A stretch of DNA of 9,625 nt from an uncultured Saprospiraceae bacterium (GTDB lineage: Bacteria > Bacteroidota > Bacteroidia > Chitinophagales > Saprospiraceae), in NCBI GenBank assembly GCA_937930625.1, contig CALHBW010000516.1, forward strand, positions 1-9,625. Direction: 5' to 3'. The notes below the pieces were generated by a model. That model was not told where the DNA came from. It saw nothing but the letters and a program-made list of their open reading frames with translations, and did no database searches. Numbering within the stretch: position 1 is the stretch's first letter; the number at the start of each line of letters is the position of its first letter. Below are positions 1 to 4,380 of the stretch, one piece after another. The position numbers and the translations under genes were made by a program.

Positions 1-1
1 T

Positions 2-262
2 GATATTCAAAACCATTATCATTATATCAAACCACTAAAAAAGGTGAAAAGGAAGGGGTATCATCTCGACAGAATCCTAATTGTGGATGATTCACCTCAT
101 AAATCGAAAGACAATTTTGGAAATGCTATTTATCCAAGAGCATTCACGGGGGACATGGCAGATAAAGAATTGAGATTACTTGCCCAATATCTTTTTTTGC
201 TAAAAGATAAAGAGAATGTTCGCCGAATAGAAAAAAGAAGTTGGCAAAATCAGGTCGAATAA
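2..262 (+). CDS. HAD/NIF-type (FCP1-like) phosphatase, C-terminal fragment
   Basis: The reading frame is open from the left edge, so only the last 86 codons are present and the real start lies outside the window; the GTG at 44 is internal. The fragment contains LDRILIVDDSPHK followed by an NxGNAIYPRAFTGD stretch, then DKELRLLAQYL and ENVRRIEKR. This order is the C-terminal half of the NLI-interacting-factor (NIF/FCP1/SCP) branch of the HAD superfamily, where the DD pair is the acidic motif that helps bind Mg2+ at the phosphatase site. The catalytic DxDxT motif would be upstream and is not seen. Bacterial members are cytoplasmic with mostly unknown substrates. Its TAA (260-262) directly abuts the stop codon of the convergent gene. 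The family call is fairly secure; the substrate is unknown. Confidence 0.8.
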   Translation, partial: DIQNHYHYIKPLKKVKRKGYHLDRILIVDDSPHKSKDNFGNAIYPRAFTGDMADKELRLLAQYLFLLKDKENVRRIEKRSWQNQVE

Positions 263-1522
263 TCAGGACTTAAACGGACGCCGCTGCACCCATTCTTCCT
301 TCGGTGCTATGGAGTTGATAAAATATTTTACGAACAAATTGACAATACAATTGCGATGACGTGCATACAAAAACAAATCATGCGGCTCGGCACCTACCGA
401 ACTTTTGATTTCCAATGCAGTACGAGAAAAAATAATTTGATGTACACCCGTGTCTATCCCGATACGTATCATGTCGTATAGCATGTTAAGATAGAGTTGT
501 GCGTTTCTATTTGCTTGATAATCAATACCTAAGAAGTGAGCGTCCAGTTCGTTTCCGCTTTGAATGGTGGTGTAAAAACCTACAAATTCATCGTGAATAT
601 AACAAGCGATAAGTTTGAATTTATCCCCAAGTTGACGCTTGAGTTCGGGGAAATAATCGGGCGTGAAAGTGAAAGTATTGAAGACCGCGTTGGCGGCTAC
701 ATTTTGGTAAGAGTCGAATATTTGTTGCTTGTTTTCTTCTATTTCTGCGAGATTGAGTTCCTTGCGAACGATGTTTTTTCCTTTCTTGAAGGCGCGTTTG
801 ACACGCACACGATATTTTGAACTCATTGCCGCGAGATAGTCGTCGAAACTTTCCCAATTATGCGGAATATCCAAAACCATCGTAGGTTGTATGCTAAATT
901 CGTAGAATTTACGGTCGGTAAATATCGGAGAAAGTCCTTTTTGAGTGCGCTCCGAAAAATCTTTGAGAACGAACAAGGCAATACGTTTGCCGCGTTTGCC
1001 CATTTCTTGAGCAGCTTTATCAAGACCTTTATATAGTAGTTGGGCAGCAATTTCAGGATTTACTTTCGGGTGAAAATAAAAACCATGCTCTCCTGTCAGC
1101 AACAAACTCCCGCAAACCATTACATTGAGTCGAATTTGTCGCGTAACGAATTTTTGCGTAGCCACTTTTACTTTATCCCAAAAACGAGTGGATTGGGCGA
1201 GTTTTTCATCATTAAATGGTTCGTCGCCTCTATAATGTTGCACCTGACAGGCAGCAATTCCAATCATCTGACCATCGTACGAAAATGTAAGATAGCAAGA
1301 TTGCATGCCATTAGGCGGAGCAACTTCCAATGCCTGCAAGTAAGCCGAGCGCAAAAACACCCGATGCTCCGGTACAAAATTATCCCAAGAATTCACGACC
1401 TCCGCGATAGAAGCATGAAACTCAATATCAGCCTGCTCCAGTAATTGGATTTCGTCCGGTTTGCTAAATTTTGGCGGCACAAGTACCTGATTTTCAGTTA
1501 AAGAAAACTTACAAGAAGTCAT
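263..1522 (-). CDS. FemAB/GNAT-like N-acyltransferase family protein
   Basis: This 419-aa protein (442 aa if started at the ATG at 1591) is predicted to be cytoplasmic, with no signal peptide or membrane segment. Numbered from 1591, its C-terminal half (about 250-420) has a basic YRVRVKRAFKKGK segment, a strand with FVGFYTTI, then LDAHFLGIDYQANRNAQLYLNMLYDMI and a terminal catalytic-fold strand (HQIIFSRTALEIKSSVGAEP). This pattern fits the BioF2/FemAB-like GNAT fold that transfers acyl or aminoacyl groups; the substrate is not inferable. I prefer the ATG at 1522. The 23 extra residues from 1591 (SQLVTRNSQLVTR) are simply translated heptamer repeat, and aroQ has the same repeat directly before its ATG. 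A promoter lies at 1632-1663. The 3' end abuts the HAD gene with no terminator between them. Confidence 0.75.
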   Translation of the reverse strand: MTSCKFSLTENQVLVPPKFSKPDEIQLLEQADIEFHASIAEVVNSWDNFVPEHRVFLRSAYLQALEVAPPNGMQSCYLTFSYDGQMIGIAACQVQHYRGDEPFNDEKLAQSTRFWDKVKVATQKFVTRQIRLNVMVCGSLLLTGEHGFYFHPKVNPEIAAQLLYKGLDKAAQEMGKRGKRIALFVLKDFSERTQKGLSPIFTDRKFYEFSIQPTMVLDIPHNWESFDDYLAAMSSKYRVRVKRAFKKGKNIVRKELNLAEIEENKQQIFDSYQNVAANAVFNTFTFTPDYFPELKRQLGDKFKLIACYIHDEFVGFYTTIQSGNELDAHFLGIDYQANRNAQLYLNMLYDMIRIGIDTGVHQIIFSRTALEIKSSVGAEPHDLFLYARHRNCIVNLFVKYFINSIAPKEEWVQRRPFKS

Positions 1523-1619
1523 TCGAGTTACGAGTTGCGAGTTGCGGGTTACGAGTTGGCTGATACGTGCGAAAGGAGGTGATTCGAACATTTAAGGAAA
1601 CTCGTAATCTATAACTCGG
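1523..1619. repeat. Heptamer word repeat RCGRGTT with inverted copies
   Basis: Five contiguous 7-bp units of consensus RCGRGTT occupy 1523-1557 (the first is TCGAGTT). The inverted word AACTCGN occurs at 1599-1605 and 1613-1619, separated by exactly one more 7-bp unit. The minus-strand transcript could pair the two arms. The array ends directly at the preferred start codon of the acyltransferase. The same word recurs upstream of aroQ. Confidence 0.85.
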
Positions 1620-1631
1620 ATTATTTTGAAA

Positions 1632-1663
1632 GCAAGGTACGATGAATTCGGGAAGCGTTCAAA
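1632..1663 (-). promoter_or_regulatory. Bacteroidota-type promoter for the acyltransferase gene
   Basis: Read on the minus strand, TTTG (1663-1660) is followed after 20 nt by TACCTTGC (1639-1632). This is close to the known Bacteroidota primary-sigma consensus TTTG-N19/21-TAnnTTTG, with a C in place of the last G and one T missing. Transcription would start near 1625, giving a leader of about 34 nt to the ATG at 1591 or about 100 nt to the ATG at 1522. Confidence 0.5.
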
Positions 1664-1792
1664 TAGAGCATGATATTTTTCTGTGCACTGAAAACATTCG
1701 CACGAAACATTAAACGTTATCGGCTTGTAAAGGTTGAGATTGTGAAGGAGAGAAAATATTAAGAAGAAGTTAAATTGTGGAGTTTTTTTATT

Positions 1793-1884
1793 TTATGGCT
1801 TCATGGTTTTATGGTTTCATTGTTTTTTACGATGCAAACAATCGAACCATGAAACAATGAAACAATCGAACAATCGAACCATGA
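1793..1884. repeat. Octamer word repeat with inverted arm
   Basis: Six contiguous 8-bp units of consensus AACMATSR (such as AACAATCG and AACCATGA) fill 1837-1884. Four inverted units (such as TCATGGTT and TCATTGTT) fill 1793-1824. The arms are separated by 12 bp, so either strand could fold into a long imperfect hairpin. The unit length (8) and word differ from the neighbouring heptamer array. Confidence 0.85.
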
Positions 1885-1885
1885 A

Positions 1886-1922
1886 ATAAAAAAAACGGGA
1901 ACCGACCGTGTATCAGTTCCCG
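1886..1922 (-). terminator. Intrinsic terminator, minus strand
   Basis: On the minus strand CGGGAAC (1922-1916) pairs with GTTCCCG (1902-1896) around a 13-nt loop, and is followed by eight T (1895-1888). The stem is short but GC-rich and the U-tract is immediate. No accepted gene lies just upstream on this strand, because the nearest one (microprotein 1) has its own terminator at 2214-2240. Confidence 0.7.
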
Positions 1923-2213
1923 CCCCATAAACCAAGTATCAAAATAAAAAATCGTTAAATAACCATGAAAACCTAACCAAACATTATGATTACCATTGAT
2001 TACACTTCCAATGTATAGCAATTCGGAATATAAGAAATGCACCCTTTGGTCAGATTGTGACATTAAATTTGGAGCTAATCACAGCTAAATTGCTTATTGG
2101 GTGGGGAAATGTTTTGGCAGATGTAACAATTTTTACTACAAAAAAGGGCTTATTTTTTTTATTTTTTGTGAAAAAATATTCAAAGAAAGTTCGGATAGCT
2201 CCTCAAAACCAAC

Positions 2214-2240
2214 AAAAAAAGGCTGCTCGTGAGAGCAGCC
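2214..2240 (-). terminator. Strong intrinsic terminator after microprotein 1
   Basis: A perfect 8-bp GC-rich stem GGCTGCTC/GAGCAGCC (2240-2233 with 2228-2221) closes a TCAC tetraloop on the minus strand, followed directly by seven T (2220-2214). It begins 37 nt past the TAA of microprotein 1. On the plus strand the hairpin is followed only by a broken T-rich stretch, so termination is mainly for minus-strand transcripts. Confidence 0.92.
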
Positions 2241-2277
2241 TTCTTACTTTTCTGATTTTGAAGCTATTTGTAAAATC

Positions 2278-2349
2278 TTACTTTTTCTTCGTCACCGGTG
2301 CGTTTACAGCAGGTGCGGTGTAGCTTCTTTTAAATCTTCTTTTAAACAT
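2278..2349 (-). CDS. Basic 23-aa microprotein, copy 1
   Basis: ATG (2349-2347) to TAA (2280-2278) encodes 23 residues: MFKRRFKRSY, then TAPAVNA, then PVTKKK. It has eight basic and no acidic residues. Positive charge sits at both ends around a neutral Pro/Ala centre. There is no signal peptide or membrane segment. Copy 2 is 21/23 identical and copy 3 is 14/23 identical, with the same length. Against copy 2, ten codons differ only synonymously, mostly in the C-terminal two-thirds, which indicates selection on the peptide rather than on the DNA. TAAAAA lies 9 nt before the ATG, as in the other copies. The gene follows copy 2 by 73 bp and is closed by a strong terminator, so the two are probably co-transcribed. 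I do not recognise the family. A ribosome- or RNA-associated basic peptide or a cationic peptide is conceivable but unproven. Confidence 0.82.
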   Translation of the reverse strand: MFKRRFKRSYTAPAVNAPVTKKK

Positions 2350-2391
2350 GATGTCAATTTTTTAGAAATTAATAAATGATGTTTGATTATT

Positions 2392-2422
2392 GTTGGAATT
2401 TTCCAACGGCAACTTGAGTTGC
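2392..2422. repeat. Two small hairpins between microproteins 1 and 2
   Basis: Two back-to-back inverted repeats lie directly after the stop of copy 2: GCAACT/AGTTGC (2409-2414, 2417-2422) and GTTGGAA/TTCCAAC (2392-2398, 2401-2407), each with a 2-nt centre. No U-tract follows on the minus strand, so they are more likely processing or stability elements, or operator-like sites, than terminators. Confidence 0.5.
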
Positions 2423-2494
2423 TTATTTTTTCTTTGTCACAGGCGCATTGACTGCGGGGGCTGTGTAAGTTCTTTTAAATCTTCTTGAAAACAT
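2423..2494 (-). CDS. Basic 23-aa microprotein, copy 2
   Basis: ATG (2494-2492) to TAA (2425-2423) encodes 23 residues: MFSRRFKRTY, then TAPAVNA, then PVTKKK, with seven basic and no acidic residues. It differs from copy 1 only at residues 3 (Ser for Lys) and 9 (Thr for Ser). The third bases differ at T11, A12, P13, A14, V15, N16, A17, P18, T20 and K23 without changing the residue. It is the promoter-proximal gene of a likely two-gene transcript: a Bacteroidota-type promoter lies at 2552-2582, and TAAAAA sits 10 nt before the ATG. Two short hairpins follow its stop. The role is unknown to me. The gene is far below the size cut-off of normal gene callers, so it may be unannotated. Confidence 0.82.
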   Translation of the reverse strand: MFSRRFKRTYTAPAVNAPVTKKK

Positions 2495-2551
2495 AATTGT
2501 AACCTTTTTAAATGTTAGATAGTTAATTGTCGTGTATTATTTAATACAGCA

Positions 2552-2582
2552 CAAAGATACGACGATTTTTCAGTTAAGTCAA
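2552..2582 (-). promoter_or_regulatory. Promoter of the microprotein 2-1 unit
   Basis: On the minus strand TTGAC (2582-2578) and, 18 nt later, TATCTTTG (2559-2552) match the Bacteroidota consensus; the -7 element fits TAnnTTTG exactly. The expected start near 2545 gives a leader of about 50 nt before copy 2. A small inverted repeat, GTATTA/TAATAC (2534-2547), lies at the presumed 5' end of the transcript. No equally good promoter is seen directly before copy 1. Confidence 0.78.
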
Positions 2583-2714
2583 TATTTTATTTTATTTTTT
2601 AATGAATTTTAAAATAAAAATCTTACATTTTGTTTTATTTGAACTAATTAAAAAATAAAATTTGGTGTTTGAAATAAAATTTGCCATTAAAAAAGCCACC
2701 CCATGAAAAAAATC

Positions 2715-2799
2715 AAATCCCAAATTCCAAATTCCCAAAAAACGAAATAAACATGTTCTTAGTAATACTCATTGGAATTTGGTCATTGGGATTTGGAAT
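2715..2799. repeat. Heptamer word repeat AAATTCC / TTGGAAT, possible terminator of microprotein 3
   Basis: Three 7-bp units AAATYCC (2715-2735) face four inverted 7-bp units TTGGNNN (2772-2799). On the minus strand CCAAATTCCAA can pair with the later TTGGAATTTGG, and an interrupted T-tract follows (2704-2713). It could therefore end the transcript of microprotein 3. The long loop makes this uncertain. Confidence 0.7.
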
Positions 2800-2820
2800 T
2801 TATAAGTTGCAAACTTATGT

Positions 2821-2892
2821 TTACTTATCCTTTGTTACCGGCGTACTTGGAGCGGGAACACGATACTTTCTTTTAAATCTTCGATTTAACAT
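2821..2892 (-). CDS. Basic 23-aa microprotein, copy 3 (divergent)
   Basis: ATG (2892-2890) to TAA (2823-2821) encodes 23 residues: MLNRRFKRKY, then RVPAPST, then PVTKDK. It keeps 14 of 23 residues of copies 1 and 2: M1, R4, R5, F6, K7, R8, Y10, P13, A14, P18, V19, T20, K21 and K23. It has eight basic residues and one Asp. TAAAAA stands 9 nt before the ATG. A small hairpin, ATAAGTT/AACTTAT (2802-2818), follows the stop. It lies 326 bp upstream of copy 2, with the copy-2 promoter in between, so it is probably a separate transcript. A 10-bp-arm inverted repeat sits 35 nt before the start. Exact retention of length and both end motifs despite sequence drift argues for a real gene. Function unknown. 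Confidence 0.75.
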   Translation of the reverse strand: MLNRRFKRKYRVPAPSTPVTKDK

Positions 2893-2926
2893 AATAATGA
2901 ATTTTTAAGACAGTTATGAAATCAAA

Positions 2927-2947
2927 CAAAAAATTGTCAATTTTTTG
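2927..2947. promoter_or_regulatory. Operator-like inverted repeat before microprotein 3
   Basis: Perfect 10-bp arms, CAAAAAATTG and CAATTTTTTG, flank a single central base. The site lies 35-55 bp before the ATG of microprotein 3, in the region where its promoter should be. It could be a repressor site or simply an AT-rich hairpin. I found no convincing TAnnTTTG promoter here. Confidence 0.4.
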
Positions 2948-3034
2948 TCAGCGTAAAATTTTAATCTGAGTAATTTATTTTCACAAAACTTAAAAACTTA
3001 TTTTGTCATTATAAACTACACTAACAAAACAATA

Positions 3035-3056
3035 TTTGGAACAAAATAGTTCCAAA
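3035..3056. promoter_or_regulatory. Inverted repeat TTTGGAAC-N6-GTTCCAAA
   Basis: Perfect 8-bp arms are separated by AAAATA. The TTGGAA/TTCCAA core is also present in the inverted repeat at 2392-2407. The site lies in the divergent region between microprotein 3 and nusB and could bind a dimeric regulator. No regulator gene is nearby, so the role is speculative. Confidence 0.35.
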
Positions 3057-3088
3057 CATTTCATTTTCTTTGATGAAAAAGTACTTTT

Positions 3089-3224
3089 TCAAAATCAAAA
3101 TCAAAAATCTCTTTGATTTGCCAAAGGCAAATCCTTTTAATTGAGGTTGAATTTGAATTTGAATTTGATTTTGAGGTTGAGGTTGAATTTGAAGTTGAGG
3201 TTGCCCTTGAAGTCGAATTTGAGC
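3089..3224. repeat. Hexamer word repeat TTGANN with inverted TCAAAA units
   Basis: Fourteen contiguous 6-bp units (TTGAAT, TTGAGG, TTGAAG and variants) run from 3141 to 3224 without phase change. Three TCAAAA units at 3089-3106 are of the complementary type and could pair with them. The array ends about 150 bp before nusB. Confidence 0.9.
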
Positions 3225-3375
3225 ATTTGAGAAGAAAAAACCCTGTAAAGGTTAGCAGGAAAGAAAAAATTGTGTTTTCTTTGTCCTGAAATCCAAAGCA
3301 CTGTGTCAGACTTGCTTTAAGAACCCAAAGCAGGCACGAACACATAACATTAAATCTCTTTTTGCTGACTTTGAA

Positions 3376-4308
3376 ATGATAAGCAGAAGAAACGTCCGCA
3401 TCAAAGTGATGCAAATATTGTACACGATGAATCGAGATGAGACGATTACGCCTCAACTCTCTCGCAAACAATACGATACATCTGTCGCAACATCCTACAA
3501 AATATACTTGCTCAATGTACTACAATTGTACAAAGTGGCGGAGTATGTAAATGATGATGCTAAGATACGTGCAGCCAAGCACCTACCCACCGCAGAAGAT
3601 AAAAATTTCTCTACTAAGCTATTCGACAATCCTGTAATTCAAACGATTGCAGATAGTGCATCTTTTAGAGCCCTTGTCAAAAAAGACAAATTGGATAAAC
3701 TCTTGGATTCAGATTTTACGCGTAAAATCTATAAAGAGTTTGCCAAAACAGCAGAGTTCAAAGCCTATCAAGCAAATACGATTGATTTGCAAGGACATCG
3801 TGAACTGCTTTTGGAGATGTACAAGTTTATGGCTAAACATGAGTTATTTGAAGAGCGATTGGAAGATCATTTTTCGAGTTGGCAAGATGACAAGTCACTC
3901 GTGGTGGGAGCCATGAAAAAAACCATCAAGCGCGTTGATGGCGAAGATGATTTTCATCAACAGTATCTTCCTGAATCCGAAACCGTCAAAGAATATGGGG
4001 AAGAACTTTTGCACAAAGTCATGGCAAAAGACGATGAACTGTTTGAACTCATCGAACCCATGCTCCAAAACTGGGAAGCCGAGCGCGTAGCGACCATTGA
4101 TATGATTTTGCTGAAAATGGCACTATGCGAACTCATGCATTTTGAAACGATACCTACTAAGGTAACGATTAACGAATACGTTGATATTTCAAAACTGTAT
4201 AGTACACCCAAGAGTAAAGAATTTATCAATGGCATCCTCGATAAATTAATGAAAAAACTCAAAGAACAAGGACTTATCAAAAAAACCGGACGTGGATTAG
4301 TTGACTAA
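3376..4308 (+). CDS. nusB: Transcription antitermination factor NusB, long Bacteroidota form
   Basis: NusB with NusE (ribosomal protein S10) binds boxA RNA to form the antitermination complex that supports rRNA transcription; it is cytoplasmic. This protein is 310 aa, about twice the length of the enterobacterial protein, as is usual in Bacteroidota. The N-terminus begins MISRRNVRIKVMQILYTM, the family's RRxxR...LY helix, which supports the ATG at 3376. A long helical insertion covers about residues 25-200. The recognisable NusB fold is at 236-291: ERVATIDMILLKMALCELM, then IPTKVTINEYVDISK, then STPKSKEFINGILDKL. The C-terminus is basic. The downstream ompA-like gene starts 72 bp after the stop. 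The basic microproteins are encoded divergently upstream. I see nothing abnormal in the protein. Confidence 0.93.
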   Translation: MISRRNVRIKVMQILYTMNRDETITPQLSRKQYDTSVATSYKIYLLNVLQLYKVAEYVNDDAKIRAAKHLPTAEDKNFSTKLFDNPVIQTIADSASFRALVKKDKLDKLLDSDFTRKIYKEFAKTAEFKAYQANTIDLQGHRELLLEMYKFMAKHELFEERLEDHFSSWQDDKSLVVGAMKKTIKRVDGEDDFHQQYLPESETVKEYGEELLHKVMAKDDELFELIEPMLQNWEAERVATIDMILLKMALCELMHFETIPTKVTINEYVDISKLYSTPKSKEFINGILDKLMKKLKEQGLIKKTGRGLVD

Positions 4309-4311
4309 CGT

Positions 4312-4337
4312 AGCACAGACATTCCTGTCTGTCTGCT
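4312..4337. repeat. Stem-loop in the nusB-ompA gap
   Basis: ACAGACA (4315-4321) and TGTCTGT (4326-4332) form a 7-bp stem with a TTCC loop, extendable by AGC/GCT across a 2-nt bulge. It starts 4 bp after the nusB stop. It lacks a U-tract, so it is more like a REP-type or processing hairpin than a classic terminator. Confidence 0.6.
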
Positions 4338-4342
4338 TGTGG

Positions 4343-4377
4343 AACTATTGACTATCGACTACAGACTAAATACTAAA
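4343..4377 (+). repeat. Heptamer word repeat GACTANN before the ompA-like start
   Basis: Five contiguous 7-bp units, all containing ACTA (GACTATC, GACTACA, GACTAAA and two variants), end 3 bp before the ATG at 4381. They therefore form the whole ribosome-binding region. Gain or loss of units would change leader length in 7-nt steps without touching the reading frame. No inverted partner is seen. Confidence 0.8.
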
Positions 4378-4380
4378 TAA

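Larger units (their letters stand above)
1592..2277. other. Intergenic region without a recognisable protein gene
   Basis: Between the acyltransferase and the first microprotein I see one promoter, word repeats and two minus-strand intrinsic terminators, each annotated separately. Open frames here either read through a terminator hairpin (minus strand, 1827-2063) or are antisense to the microprotein gene (plus strand, 2057-2323). I do not accept them. The stretch 1923-2210 is AT-rich and may carry a short terminated transcript. Confidence 0.6.
2893..3375. other. Divergent intergenic region between microprotein 3 and nusB
   Basis: No protein gene is accepted in these 483 bp. They hold two operator-like inverted repeats and the hexamer array, listed separately. 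The promoter of nusB is expected in 3225-3375, but no clear TTTG / TAnnTTTG pair is visible. The minus-strand frame across 3061-3471 is an artefact: its Ser/Thr/Asn-rich peptide is translated hexamer repeat. Confidence 0.6.

Noticed and set aside
1568..1600. Fragment of a 16S rRNA end or a tRNA T-arm (TTCGAATC next to CACCTCCTTTC)
   Set aside because: The match does not extend beyond 13 bases into 16S sequence, and the bases around TTCGAAT do not form a 5-bp T-stem or an acceptor ending in CCA.
1793..1884. CRISPR array
   Set aside because: The repeat units are only 8 bp and contiguous, without unique spacers; no cas genes are present.
1827..2063. Minus-strand ORF of 78 codons
   Set aside because: It reads straight through the intrinsic terminator at 1896-1922 and then through the octamer repeat, and its product is a hydrophobic-aromatic mix without a family pattern.
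2057..2323. Plus-strand ORF of 88 codons
   Set aside because: It crosses the terminator hairpin at 2221-2240 and is antisense to microprotein 1; its end is the reverse reading of the conserved peptide.
2681..2908. Plus-strand ORF of 75 codons
   Set aside because: It translates the AAATTCC repeat and the antisense of microprotein 3; the better-supported gene is on the other strand.
3061..3471. Minus-strand ORF with a long Ser/Thr/Asn stretch
   Set aside because: The low-complexity stretch is the translated hexamer array, and the ORF overlaps the certain start of nusB.
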